Shown here piece after piece: positions 54,037-63,184 of a stretch of 64,000 bases of DNA. How positions within the stretch are numbered: the first letter of the stretch is position 1; the number at the start of each line of letters is the position of its first letter. A program made the position numbers and the translations under genes. Where the stretch lies: assembly GCF_029392855.1 (NCBI RefSeq), contig NZ_CP113945.1, positions 1,426,001 through 1,490,000 of the forward strand, written 5' to 3'. The notes beneath the pieces were generated by a model. That model was not told the origin of the DNA. It did no database searches and was given only the letters and a program-made list of their open reading frames with translations. The DNA comes from Lactobacillus sp. ESL0680 (lineage in GTDB: Bacteria; Bacillota; Bacilli; Lactobacillales; Lactobacillaceae).

Positions 54037-54942
54037 ATGAATACTTTTGGAGATTTACTTATTTCAGCCACGTCCCAAGGTCTGCTCTGGTCACTGATGG
54101 CAATTGGTGTTTACTTGACATTCCGAGTTTTAGATCTGGCTGACATGACGGCCGAAGGCAGCTTCCCGCTTGGTGGGGCAATTACTACCATGTGCTTAAT
54201 TCAGGGCGTTAATCCAATTATCGCCACAATTGCCGCATTTGGCGGCGGCATGGTCGCCGGATTAATCACGGGTATCTTGAACACTAAGTTAAAGATTCCT
54301 GACTTACTCGCTGGGATTGTTACCATGACCGGCTTATATTCGATTACTTCTCGCGTAATGAAAAATGCCGCCAATGTCTCCCTATTAGGCAAAGATACAA
54401 TCTTTACCATTGCCCAAAACTGGGGCCTATCACGCACCAATGCGGTAATTGTAATGGGCGCGATCATTGCTTTATTAGTAATTATTATCTTAATTGCCTT
54501 TTTTAGAACTGAGATTGGCTTAGCTATGCGGGCAACTGGTGACAATCCAGAAATGAGTGCAGCCAATGGTATTAAAACCCAAAGCATGAAAATTTGCGGT
54601 TACATGATTTCTAACGGTTGTATCGCCCTCTCCGGTGCCCTGCTCGCGCAAAATAACGGCTTCGCTGACCTTAACTCTGGTGTTGGGACGCTAGTTGTTG
54701 GGCTTGCCTCAATTATTATTGCGGAAGTATTGGTTCATAATTTGGGAATTGCCGCACGACTGCTAACACTGGTCTTAGGTGCGATTATTTACCGGATAAT
54801 TCTGGCATTGGTCTTCCAGATGAACGTTCAACCTTCGGATGCTAAATTAGCTTCAGCTTTGGTCTTAATCATCTGCCTTGCCCTACCCAACTTTCACTTA
54901 CATAAGAGAGGAACTAAGAATGTCTCACGTACTAAAAATTAA
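54037..54942 (+). CDS. ABC importer permease, TrpY-like
   Basis: A 301-residue permease with about eight hydrophobic segments. Family stretches LTFRVLDLADMTAEGSFPLGGA, KIPDLLAGIVTMTGLYSI and TEIGLAMRATGDNPEMSAANGI (coupling loop EAA-like) are present. It overlaps the ATPase gene by 23 bases. Confidence 0.88.
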   Translation: MNTFGDLLISATSQGLLWSLMAIGVYLTFRVLDLADMTAEGSFPLGGAITTMCLIQGVNPIIATIAAFGGGMVAGLITGILNTKLKIPDLLAGIVTMTGLYSITSRVMKNAANVSLLGKDTIFTIAQNWGLSRTNAVIVMGAIIALLVIIILIAFFRTEIGLAMRATGDNPEMSAANGIKTQSMKICGYMISNGCIALSGALLAQNNGFADLNSGVGTLVVGLASIIIAEVLVHNLGIAARLLTLVLGAIIYRIILALVFQMNVQPSDAKLASALVLIICLALPNFHLHKRGTKNVSRTKN

Positions 54943-55723
54943 AAATCTCCACCAAACTTTTGAACAGGGCACAGTTAATGAAAATCGCGTCTTGCGCGGC
55001 ATTGACCTCGAATTAAACGCAGGCGACTTTGTCACAATTATCGGTAGTAATGGGGCCGGCAAATCGACTTTGCTCAACAGTATTGCTGGAACCTTGCCAA
55101 TTCAAGAAGGGCAGATTATCCTAAACGGCGAAGATATTACCAAACTGTCAGTTACCAAAAGAGCCAAAAATATCAGTCGGGTCTTTCAGGACCCCAAAAT
55201 GGGGACCGCTGTTCGCTTAACTGTTGAAGAAAACCTTGCCCTTGCAATGAAGCGCGGACAGCATCGAACTTTTCGTGCTGGTGTTAAAGGTCAAGACCGT
55301 GAATTTTTTAAAAAGCAGCTTGCCCAACTTGACCTAAACTTAGAAAATCGCTTAAATGCCGAAATTGGCCTACTCTCTGGTGGTCAGCGTCAAGCAATTA
55401 CCTTATTAATGGCCACCCTCAAACGCCCCGACTTAATCCTACTTGACGAACACACTGCTGCTCTTGACCCTCAGACTTCAATCACGGTTATGCAATTAAC
55501 CGAAAAATTAATCAACGAGCAAGAATTAACTGCCTTCATGGTTACGCACAATATGGAAGATGCAATCCGCTATGGCAACCGGTTAATTATGCTTCATCAG
55601 GGTAAAATCGCACTCGACCTTGCGGGTGAAGAAAAGAAAAAGATGACTGTCCCCAAGTTAATGGATCTTTTCCAGCAGCACGTTGGCACTGAATTAAAAG
55701 ACGATGCGGTTTTACTTGCCTAA
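54920..55723 (+). CDS. ABC importer ATPase, TrpZ-like
   Basis: Walker A GSNGAGKST, Q-loop SRVFQDPKMGT, signature LLSGGQRQA, and the family-typical Walker B LILLDEHTAALDP, then a switch His in VTHNMED. 267 residues. ATG 54920 with GAGAGGAA. Completes the importer with the two upstream genes. Confidence 0.92.
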   Translation: MSHVLKIKNLHQTFEQGTVNENRVLRGIDLELNAGDFVTIIGSNGAGKSTLLNSIAGTLPIQEGQIILNGEDITKLSVTKRAKNISRVFQDPKMGTAVRLTVEENLALAMKRGQHRTFRAGVKGQDREFFKKQLAQLDLNLENRLNAEIGLLSGGQRQAITLLMATLKRPDLILLDEHTAALDPQTSITVMQLTEKLINEQELTAFMVTHNMEDAIRYGNRLIMLHQGKIALDLAGEEKKKMTVPKLMDLFQQHVGTELKDDAVLLA

Positions 55724-55812
55724 AGTAAACATTCAATTACAAATAATACTTGCAGGTTATGCAAAAAAATAATATAACTATTAAAGGAAACAAAAAAGTT
55801 TCTCACATCAAG

Positions 55813-55842
55813 AAAACGACTTCTGATTAAGAAGTCGTTTTT
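55813..55842 (+). terminator. Terminator of ABC importer operon
   Basis: Perfect 12-bp stem AAAACGACTTCT / AGAAGTCGTTTT with short loop and T-rich tail. Confidence 0.88.
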
Positions 55843-55908
55843 AGTTTATAAACAAAACAATTACGGTTAAAATTTTACAATCAATAATCTCTTTAAAGGA
55901 TCAAATTC

Positions 55909-56349
55909 ATGAAAAAGCACTTCCATACAGCCGCTTGGCTGCTATTACTTATCTTGATCGCTGCAGTAGGATACTTATGTTTCTCCCCCAGCCTGCCTGT
56001 CAATTTGCCTGCTAGTAATCAGCAAATTTCCTATATTATGGTTGGTCAGGCTCCCGTGGCCTACGTTCCCTTTCAAGAAATTGGTCAACTAGGTTTTTGG
56101 CTAAATATCTTAATGACCATTCCGTTAGGGATAATTATTGCAGCAATAACAAAATACCGGTGGCAATTAAAGCTAATCACGATTACCGGTATTGCAATTG
56201 GCTGCTTCATTGAAGTAACTCAGTTTATTTTGGATAACCTATCACTTGCAGCCCGCTGGGTTGACATCAATGACGTGATCGCTAATGGCTTAGGCTTCAT
56301 TATGGGCTACTTGCTAATTAGAGCTATTGCAAAATTGTTTTCTAAATAA
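55909..56349 (+). CDS. VanZ-family membrane protein
   Basis: Four hydrophobic helices in 146 residues with the VanZ signatures YVPFQEIGQLGFWLNILMTIPLGIII, CFIEVTQFIL and WVDINDVIANGLGFIMGYLL. VanZ-like proteins alter sensitivity to cell-wall agents in some bacteria; the molecular role is unclear. AAAGGA site. It is convergent with the EPS operon, one base from the end of wzx. Confidence 0.85.
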   Translation: MKKHFHTAAWLLLLILIAAVGYLCFSPSLPVNLPASNQQISYIMVGQAPVAYVPFQEIGQLGFWLNILMTIPLGIIIAAITKYRWQLKLITITGIAIGCFIEVTQFILDNLSLAARWVDINDVIANGLGFIMGYLLIRAIAKLFSK

Positions 56350-56350
56350 G

Positions 56351-57763
56351 CTAATTAACCAACTCTTTAAAAACTGTTAAGATTGAAGCTTTTAGAACAA
56401 ATAATACTGCTAAATAAACAACAAATCCGACCATAACTTCGACTATTAACATTGACCAACTAGTAGCAACCACGCGATCAAGCCACAGAACACATACGTA
56501 CATAATTAAGCCTGCAAATAAATACTTGTCAAACTCATGGAATAATTCATGAAAATGCACTTGTCTTCGAATTACCCAAAGTTGATAGCCAGTTATTGCC
56601 GCTTCCGAAATAACTGTTGCCAGTGCAGCACCAACTGCACCATTCAAGATAATTAAAATAATATTACCCAGTACGTTGACAACTGCCCCTAAAATAACCG
56701 AAATAGTATAATTTCTATTTTGATTAGTTGGCAACAAATACTGGTTACCAAGCACGTTACTCCAAGCAATCGGCAAGACTACAAAAGATTCAACCATCAT
56801 AATTGGAATTACGTCAGTAAATTGGACCGTTAAAAATAACGGAATAAGTTTATGTGCAATTACTAACAATCCAAAGGTCATTGGCACTGAAATTGCAGAA
56901 ACAAACGAAAAACTTTTATACAGATATTCTTTTGTTTTACGATAATTTCTATTGGCAAAGGCATTGGCAACGTGCGGCAACATCACCGTTCCCGTTGCTG
57001 TGACTATTCCTAACAACATTTTTACAATCTTGTCTGACTGGTCAAAATAACCTGCTGCTTGAACACTCTTTAACGATCCCAGCATAGTTTTATTCAATAC
57101 CCAGTATATCTGTGAAGCCACTTGCGGGATAAATAAAGCTAGTGCTGGTTTAAGGTGGCGCAAAATAGCTAACGACCTAAAGTTAGGATGACCAACGTAC
57201 TTTTTCAAACTCGGAAACATTGTCAAGTTGCCAATTAATAGTGAGACCGATGAAATCAGGATATATTTGACCAAATCTGCAGGAGATTTAACAAAAATAA
57301 AGATACTAATAACCGTTAGTATCTTTACAATAAAGTTTCTGATAACAGTTACAGAAAAATTTTCCACACCCATAAAAAGCCATGAAATATCAAGAGCAGA
57401 GGCAACCAGCGAAAATGATTGTGCCCAATAATAGATGTGATATTGCTTAATGCATGACAAAAAAATCAGAAATAGTAAAAACGATAAAATACTTGTACCA
57501 ATTTTTAAAAATAAAATTTCATAAAAAGTTTGTGTGACTAATTCATGATTATCACGAACAAAAGCGATTTGCCGTTCAGCGTATAAATTAATGCCAATAC
57601 TGCCTAGCAGAATAAAGTATTGCATTGTCGCAGTAGTAAAGGAACTAATTCCTACACCTCGAGGCCCAACAACTTGCGCAATATACGGCGTAGTAACTAA
57701 AGGTACAAGTACAATAAAAATCTGGTAAATAATATTATATAAATAGTTTTTAACAACTTTCAT
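56351..57763 (-). CDS. wzx: Polysaccharide flippase (Wzx-type)
   Basis: A 470-residue protein with 12-14 hydrophobic segments, starting NYLYNIIYQIFIVLVPLVTTPYIAQVVGPRGVGISSF, the hallmark of Wzx/MATE-like flippases that move undecaprenyl-linked repeat units outward. Last gene of the EPS operon. Also seen is VLPIAWSNVLGNQYLLPTNQNR, shared by lactobacillal Wzx. Confidence 0.9.
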   Translation of the reverse strand: MKVVKNYLYNIIYQIFIVLVPLVTTPYIAQVVGPRGVGISSFTTATMQYFILLGSIGINLYAERQIAFVRDNHELVTQTFYEILFLKIGTSILSFLLFLIFLSCIKQYHIYYWAQSFSLVASALDISWLFMGVENFSVTVIRNFIVKILTVISIFIFVKSPADLVKYILISSVSLLIGNLTMFPSLKKYVGHPNFRSLAILRHLKPALALFIPQVASQIYWVLNKTMLGSLKSVQAAGYFDQSDKIVKMLLGIVTATGTVMLPHVANAFANRNYRKTKEYLYKSFSFVSAISVPMTFGLLVIAHKLIPLFLTVQFTDVIPIMMVESFVVLPIAWSNVLGNQYLLPTNQNRNYTISVILGAVVNVLGNIILIILNGAVGAALATVISEAAITGYQLWVIRRQVHFHELFHEFDKYLFAGLIMYVCVLWLDRVVATSWSMLIVEVMVGFVVYLAVLFVLKASILTVFKELVN

Positions 57764-57773
57764 ATATCAGCCT

Positions 57774-58877
57774 TTAACTTAGTTCGGGTTGCACTTGCAC
57801 ATCTTTACCCTGCCACGCACTAGATGCTAGTAATATTGCAACAGGTATAAACAATTCAAAGTGCTGCAGGGAGGTTTCAGTGAAGCCAAGCAGGACGTAC
57901 ATGGTGAAGATCAGTATATCTTTAATCCGCATTTTTTTAATTTTCCACCCCATCATCACCAAAATATATAATAGTTGGATAGTAAATATCATTCCTTTTG
58001 CAAGTAATGCCTGCAAATAACCATTATCAAACATTGCTGATTCCAGCTGCGGGGTTTTTAACAGATGGATACCATACATTGAATAAAATTGTTTGTACAG
58101 GGCTAACCTGCCTGACAGCATATTATTCAATAGTGGCGAATATTGGTAAAACAAAGTACACAAAGAAAGCACAAAGAGTGCAATCGGTATTAGGCAAACT
58201 AATTTTGAAACAGTTGCATTAACTCTCAGATAGATTTTATTCCCCAATATAAATGCAATCAGACAATAAAGCAAAATAACATAAGTTGAAGTTCTAGACT
58301 GCGTCTGCGTATAAATAATGTAGGTTAGAATACCAACAGCCAAATTAGCCACACGTTCAAATTTTGCTCGTTTAATAGCACAGAAATCCAGCACCACTGC
58401 CAGCCATAATTGCATCGCTACGTTAGGATGAGTAAAGCCCAAAGATTTTCTAAAAACATAACCATTGCCGCGCCACATTTCAAAGTTATTTGCACCCCGA
58501 CCGGTTAATAAATTAGCTAATACTATTAGACCAAATGTTACCCCCGAGATAATTGCCAACCACTTCAATATTTTGTTGGAATCAATACCAACCGTCGTAT
58601 GCAGTACATAAATAAAGGTAATCATCAATGTACCCGAAATCATATACATCGCGCCATTTATTAGACAAATAAACAGCGACAACAAAAATAGAAAAATAAA
58701 AGAATAACTAAATTTATTATTTGAAAATAGAATTGTGAGCATTACCAGCATACTCACAACTGCTTGAATCGCACTTGAAAGTGAATTAGAGATTAGTCCT
58801 GCCCCACTTAGAATTGCCATCACTGAAACAACAACAGACATCATAATAATTAATTTAGTTATAGTTGTTACTTTCAA
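57774..58877 (-). CDS. Polysaccharide polymerase (Wzy-like)
   Basis: A 367-residue polytopic protein with about 10-11 helices and an extracellular loop between late helices (YKQFYSMYGIHLLKTPQLESAMFDNGYLQAL). Wzy polymerases vary greatly in sequence; topology, FTHPNVAMQLWL and QTQSRTSTYVI-like stretches, and position between a GT and Wzx support the call. Start is a TTG with a weak purine site. Confidence 0.75.
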   Translation of the reverse strand: MKVTTITKLIIMMSVVVSVMAILSGAGLISNSLSSAIQAVVSMLVMLTILFSNNKFSYSFIFLFLLSLFICLINGAMYMISGTLMITFIYVLHTTVGIDSNKILKWLAIISGVTFGLIVLANLLTGRGANNFEMWRGNGYVFRKSLGFTHPNVAMQLWLAVVLDFCAIKRAKFERVANLAVGILTYIIYTQTQSRTSTYVILLYCLIAFILGNKIYLRVNATVSKLVCLIPIALFVLSLCTLFYQYSPLLNNMLSGRLALYKQFYSMYGIHLLKTPQLESAMFDNGYLQALLAKGMIFTIQLLYILVMMGWKIKKMRIKDILIFTMYVLLGFTETSLQHFELFIPVAILLASSAWQGKDVQVQPELS

Positions 58878-58913
58878 ACGTAAATCCCCATCATCAATTA
58901 TATAGCTGCAAAA

Positions 58914-59651
58914 TCACTTGATTAACCGTTTAATTTTGTTATACGTACCATAACCCAATAGAAAATCAATATAATGCTTCAGATACTTCTTCATCACTAG
59001 CACCTTACCATTCCTATTCTTTTCATCTTTCCAAGAAGCAGCATAATGGTGGATCGAAATTGTATTCGGCTTAATCGCTAATTTTCCCTGCCAAAAATTT
59101 ACAGGACAAAAATACGAACTTGGATAGATAACTACATTATCAATCTTTTGCTTAGTCCCATTAAATTTAAATCCTCTTTTTGCTAGCAAGTGTGTTGTTA
59201 TATCCGTACAAATCATTTGGTTAAACGTGCCGTCATGATTAATAAAATGCAGCTTTTGATACTCATTAAGATTAGCCCAGATAAGTTTATTACCCTTGAC
59301 GGCGCCAAAACCTCCACCAGTATTAATTGTCAGCCGATCTTCACAGCCAAAATAAGCTTCCGCAGCCAGAACCGAATTCAAACTCTTAATTAGCTCAACA
59401 TCAGTATCCAAATAGATGCCACCATGATGATAGATTATGTCTAACCTTGCGACATCTGAGACAAAAGCCCATTTTTGTTTTTCATAGGCTTCCCTTATAA
59501 AATCGTACTTATTAACATCAAAATTACTTTCATCCCACTGCACAATCGCATAATCTGGGCAATATTTTTGCCAGGAACTTATGCAACGCTGAACTTCGGG
59601 TGGCAGAGGTGCCTTGCCAAACCAGCAATAATTAATAACTTTGGGTATCAT
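58914..59651 (-). CDS. Glycosyltransferase family 32 (OCH1-like)
   Basis: PKVINYCWFGKAPLPPEVQRCISSW and SDVARLDIIYHHGGIYLDTDVEL, with the DxD metal-sugar nucleotide motif, are diagnostic of GT32 sugar transferases. 245 residues. It adds one sugar to the repeat unit. ATG 59651 with GAGGAA is preferred to an upstream start at 59666. Confidence 0.88.
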   Translation of the reverse strand: MIPKVINYCWFGKAPLPPEVQRCISSWQKYCPDYAIVQWDESNFDVNKYDFIREAYEKQKWAFVSDVARLDIIYHHGGIYLDTDVELIKSLNSVLAAEAYFGCEDRLTINTGGGFGAVKGNKLIWANLNEYQKLHFINHDGTFNQMICTDITTHLLAKRGFKFNGTKQKIDNVVIYPSSYFCPVNFWQGKLAIKPNTISIHHYAASWKDEKNRNGKVLVMKKYLKHYIDFLLGYGTYNKIKRLIK

Positions 59652-59662
59652 TTGCGTATTCC

Positions 59663-60148
59663 TCAAAATAATTGCCTCACCAAAGTTTCCAAATTCTGAT
59701 TGAACTTTTGATTATTACTATGAAACTTAGGTTGCTTATTATCTTTTTCGGCACGAATTGCTTCAGCCAAATCTTCAATATTAGTAATAACTTTAATGGG
59801 AAAACCACGCTTTTGTAAGTCAGTGCAAAAGATTAATTGATGATTATTAACATGCTCGTTGAATTTTTCCTGACGCGGAACCACAATTGGCGTCTTCCCC
59901 TGACTAATGACTTCAATAAAAGACGATGGACCGCCATGAGTAATAATTACCGAAGCCTGGTTAATTAGCGCCTGCATTTTGGCTGGTGAAATGAATTTTT
60001 CATACCGGCAATTTTGGGGCAAATAAGTACTATAGCCAATCTGGATAAATACTTCATCCGTAATTTTATTCTGGGCCTTTAATTGGTCGACCTTCTTGAT
60101 TAAACGATTAAATGATTGCTCGTGCGTCCCGACAGTTACAAAAATCAT
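59663..60148 (-). CDS. EPS glycosyltransferase catalytic subunit (Alg13/EpsF-like)
   Basis: MIFVTVGTHEQSFNRLIKKVD, then ITHGGPSSFIEVISQGKTPIVVPRQEKFNEHVNNHQ, the nucleotide-sugar binding half of a GT-B enzyme. It works as a dimer with the Alg14-like protein encoded just upstream, whose stop overlaps this ATG (TGATG). Likely adds the second sugar (Gal or GlcNAc). Confidence 0.88.
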   Translation of the reverse strand: MIFVTVGTHEQSFNRLIKKVDQLKAQNKITDEVFIQIGYSTYLPQNCRYEKFISPAKMQALINQASVIITHGGPSSFIEVISQGKTPIVVPRQEKFNEHVNNHQLIFCTDLQKRGFPIKVITNIEDLAEAIRAEKDNKQPKFHSNNQKFNQNLETLVRQLF

Positions 60149-60597
60149 CAAAAAATACTTCCTAAATTTTTTGCCTTAGGATAGACCTGCTTCATTTCTT
60201 CCCACTGAACAATAAACAAGTCAGTGACAGGATACACAAGTCTTCCCGTTAATGTCGGTTTGTTTATTCTGTCAAATACTTCAATATAAACAGTCTTCAT
60301 TCCCAATAGCTTGCCAACATAAAAGAACGGAACAGCAACCGCCGCACCAGAAGAAATTATCAAATTTGGTCGTTCTTTTTTAAGAATTTTAATTGCCAAA
60401 AAAGTATTCCTAATTAAATTTTTCAAATTCCGATTAGTTGGAAAATAGCACGAATACATTTTTTCTTTAGCCAATAAATTTACTGCATCTTTTTTGGGAA
60501 AAGTCACCCAAAAGCGATCCTTATCCCGCCAAAATTTTTCAAGCAGATATAAATGAGTTAAGTGCCCACCACTAGAGCCAACCAAACAAACTTTCAT
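60148..60597 (-). CDS. EPS glycosyltransferase membrane-anchoring subunit (Alg14/EpsE-like)
   Basis: MKVCLVGSSGGHLTHLYLLEKFW and LIISSGAAVAVPFFYVGKLLGMKTVYIEVFDR are typical of Alg14-like partners (CpsF in streptococci) that dock the catalytic subunit to the membrane acceptor. 149 residues. Coupled to the next gene by a one-base overlap. Confidence 0.88.
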   Translation of the reverse strand: MKVCLVGSSGGHLTHLYLLEKFWRDKDRFWVTFPKKDAVNLLAKEKMYSCYFPTNRNLKNLIRNTFLAIKILKKERPNLIISSGAAVAVPFFYVGKLLGMKTVYIEVFDRINKPTLTGRLVYPVTDLFIVQWEEMKQVYPKAKNLGSIF

Positions 60598-60615
60598 TAG
60601 TAATTCCTTTTTTAT

Positions 60616-61275
60616 CTAATAGGTTGTATTAGGAAAGCAAACAACAACGACAGTTTTTAGCAAAATTTGCATATCTAACCAAAGATTAGCTTTATTGATG
60701 TAGATAATATCTATTTTGACCATTTCATAAAAACTAACCGCATTTCTTTCTGTCACTTGCCACAAGCCTGTACAGCCTGGCTTAACTACCAGTCTTTGCA
60801 TGTCAAAATTTGTATACTCAGTTAGTTCACGCTCTAATGGCGGCCTGGGTCCAACTAGCGTCATGTCCCCTTTTAATACATTCCAGAGCTGTGGCAATTC
60901 ATCTAAACTATGCTTCCTAATTATTCTCCCCACTTTAGTCACGCGCGGATCATTCTTCATTTTAAACATTGCCCCAGCAACTTCATTTTTATGAAGCAAG
61001 CCATTAAATTGTGCATCCGCATCGACCACCATTGACCTAAATTTATACATTCTAAATTTACGGCCGTTTTTGCCAATTCGAATTTGAGAATAAAAAATTG
61101 GCCCAGGTGAACTCTTATCTAATTTAATCGCAACAGCAATTACTAGAAAAAGTGGACTTAAAATTATTAGCGCCAACAGACTTAACGCAATATCAAAACG
61201 TCTTTTTAAAAAACGATACATATTCCGTCCATTAATCATATTTTGATCTAGCAAAATTTTATTTTTAAGTTCCAT
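60616..61275 (-). CDS. Undecaprenyl-phosphate sugar phosphotransferase (EPS priming enzyme)
   Basis: One N-terminal helix (FDIALSLLALIILSPLFLVIAVAI) then the catalytic bacterial sugar transferase domain: SSPGPIFYSQIRIGKNGRKFRMYKFRSM, DELPQLWNVLKGDMTLVGPRPP and PGCTGLWQV. It loads the first sugar phosphate on undecaprenyl phosphate. At 219 residues it is the short PglC/CpsE-C type. Confidence 0.92.
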   Translation of the reverse strand: MELKNKILLDQNMINGRNMYRFLKRRFDIALSLLALIILSPLFLVIAVAIKLDKSSPGPIFYSQIRIGKNGRKFRMYKFRSMVVDADAQFNGLLHKNEVAGAMFKMKNDPRVTKVGRIIRKHSLDELPQLWNVLKGDMTLVGPRPPLERELTEYTNFDMQRLVVKPGCTGLWQVTERNAVSFYEMVKIDIIYINKANLWLDMQILLKTVVVVCFPNTTY

Positions 61276-61438
61276 TGGCCCTCTTCCTTACTACAACAAA
61301 TTTAAAATCTCTTGGATTTTCTAATATTGCTCAATCTTTTATTGAGTAGTTCGGAATTTTTTAAAAAATTTCGGATTACATGTTAGCTGAGTAATTACCA
61401 ACATCATTTATCGCTGCATCGTTTAGAAATCATTTACA

Positions 61439-62134
61439 TTATGACCTGTTTTTTGGTACTACATCATTTAGTACATAGCCTAATAAATTAGCTTTTGCCT
61501 TTTGCAAAAGTTCCACAGACTTCTTAACAGCAACCTTTTGCGCTAGACCTTGACGAACAACCAACACAACACCGTCTACTTTTGGAGAAATAACTCGAGT
61601 ATCAGTTACTGTGAGTACTGGCGGAACATCCAAAACCAGCAAGTCATAATAATTTCTAAAATAAGCAAGCAATTTTTCCATTCGTCTTGATCCTAAAAGT
61701 GCCGCTGGATTAGGTGGGATAGGGCCACTAGTAATTATTGCTAAATTATTAATTGGACTCTGATGTACTACCAAATCAAAACTTGCATCACTTGATAAAA
61801 TTGTTGACAAGCCGTGGCGGCTATCGTGTAAGCCAAATGTGCTTTGAATTGTTGGCTGACGCAAATCCGCATCAATAAATAAAACTTTTCGCCCTTGCTT
61901 GGCCCAAGCAACTGCTAAATTCGCGGAAACAGTCGACTTCCCTTCATTAGCTTGCGAAGAAGTAATTAGAATTGTTTTCAATTCATGATTAACCGCCGAA
62001 AAATTTATATTTGTTAGAATTGTTCGAAATTGTTCAGAAACAATATTTTTCGAATCAGTGTCAGTAATTAGCTTGATTCCTTTTTTGCTACTTGTAGTAG
62101 ATTTTTTGCTTTTTTTGCGATGAAACATCTTCAT
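61439..62134 (-). CDS. EPS tyrosine-kinase-like ATPase (Wze/CpsD) without Tyr tail
   Basis: Walker A SSQANEGKST, Walker A' VLFIDADLRQP, Walker B LLVLDVPP mark a BY-kinase partner of the Wzz protein. The family normally ends in a Tyr-rich cluster for autophosphorylation, but this chain stops at LLGYVLNDVVPKNRS, without such a cluster. The cognate phosphatase gene (Wzb/CpsB), usually next, is missing too. It may act as an ATPase only. Confidence 0.88.
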   Translation of the reverse strand: MKMFHRKKSKKSTTSSKKGIKLITDTDSKNIVSEQFRTILTNINFSAVNHELKTILITSSQANEGKSTVSANLAVAWAKQGRKVLFIDADLRQPTIQSTFGLHDSRHGLSTILSSDASFDLVVHQSPINNLAIITSGPIPPNPAALLGSRRMEKLLAYFRNYYDLLVLDVPPVLTVTDTRVISPKVDGVVLVVRQGLAQKVAVKKSVELLQKAKANLLGYVLNDVVPKNRS

Positions 62135-62156
62135 AAATATCCTTGCTAATTAAAAC

Positions 62157-62879
62157 TCAACGATGCCGCTTGTAATTCTGGGTTGGCTGGATTCTAAAAA
62201 TATGACCCAAATTTGGCAACCCAAGTTCAGTCGTCAAAAACTCGTCACCCTTAACAGCCGTATCGGTTATTTCTCTAATAAAGGCATAACTCAAACCGAT
62301 TAACAATCCAACACCCGCACCAATTAATAACATTACTGAGGTTTTGGGAAATGTTTTTTGCTTTACCGGTAAGGCTTTAGAAACAATCATCACGTTGTCA
62401 ATGCTCATTATTTTACTGATTTTACTTTTAAACACACTGGCAATCTCGTTAGCAATCGTCGCTGCTTCATCTGGATCATGACTTTTTACGTTTAAAGCAA
62501 AGATCTGTGAATTTTGATTACTGGTAATTGAAATATCTTTTCGAAGCTGCTTAACACTGACATAATAGGGCTTTATGGTATCACTTGGATTAGCTAAATT
62601 TTGACTAGCAGCTTTTAAGACCACTTGATTAGTAATAATATCTTTATACGTATTAATCATTTGCACATCAGCTTGCTGGCCCTGATAAATACCATTAAGG
62701 TCAGAGCCAACTTTCTTTTGGTTGACCAATATTTGTGTAGTTGCCGTATATTGCGGCGCGATGACAAATTTTCCTATGCCTATTGCGGCGACCAGACAAA
62801 CTACAAAACTAGTTATAATAAAAATTATATGTTTGCGAATTATTCCAAGTATTTGATAAAAATTCAAATAGTCTTCCAT
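62157..62879 (-). CDS. EPS chain-length protein (Wzz/CpsC-like)
   Basis: Two helices (IIFIITSFVVCLVAAIGIGKFV and SVMLLIGAGVGLLIGLSYAFI) flank an extracellular ~140-residue part; after the second helix comes REITDTAVKGDEFLTTELGLPNLGHI, the kinase-activating tail. First gene of the visible EPS operon. ATG 62879 follows GGGGA; a TTG at 62891 is an alternative. Confidence 0.9.
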   Translation of the reverse strand: MEDYLNFYQILGIIRKHIIFIITSFVVCLVAAIGIGKFVIAPQYTATTQILVNQKKVGSDLNGIYQGQQADVQMINTYKDIITNQVVLKAASQNLANPSDTIKPYYVSVKQLRKDISITSNQNSQIFALNVKSHDPDEAATIANEIASVFKSKISKIMSIDNVMIVSKALPVKQKTFPKTSVMLLIGAGVGLLIGLSYAFIREITDTAVKGDEFLTTELGLPNLGHIFRIQPTQNYKRHR

Positions 62880-62949
62880 GCTATTCCCCAAGTCTCAAAA
62901 AGTTAATCTGCCTAATTCCAAGCTATTGAAATTTTATATTTAGGGCAAA

Positions 62950-62984
62950 AAAATAAATCCTCTATATTACTAATAAAGAGGATT
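62950..62984 (-). terminator. Terminator-like hairpin in the EPS leader
   Basis: AATCCTCT pairs with AGAGGATT around a 13-nt loop, with a T run on the minus strand. It lies between the candidate EPS promoter and wzz, so it either ends the upstream gene or attenuates the operon. Confidence 0.7.
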
Positions 62985-63093
62985 AACCAAAAATTCTAAA
63001 TAATATTTAAGCTAGCAAGTAAAATTTAATAGCTTTTGACTAATTCATCGGCAAGCATATCATTATTAGTAATATATATACACAGCTAGTTAT

Positions 63094-63122
63094 AATGTAT
63101 AACTATCCATGAATAATGTCAA
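63094..63122 (-). promoter_or_regulatory. Candidate EPS operon promoter
   Basis: Minus-strand TTGACA (63122-63117) and TACATT (63099-63094) with 17-bp spacing; leader about 200 nt. Confidence 0.5.
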
Positions 63123-63184
63123 ATCATATTTGCCATAGCAATTGTAAACGTGTGAAAGTTTTAAATAAAATATATTAATATATT

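Noticed and set aside
61276..61438. Remnant of a Wzb/CpsB phosphatase gene
   Set aside because: No frame in this 163-bp gap shows phosphatase motifs; it has many stops and a small hairpin.
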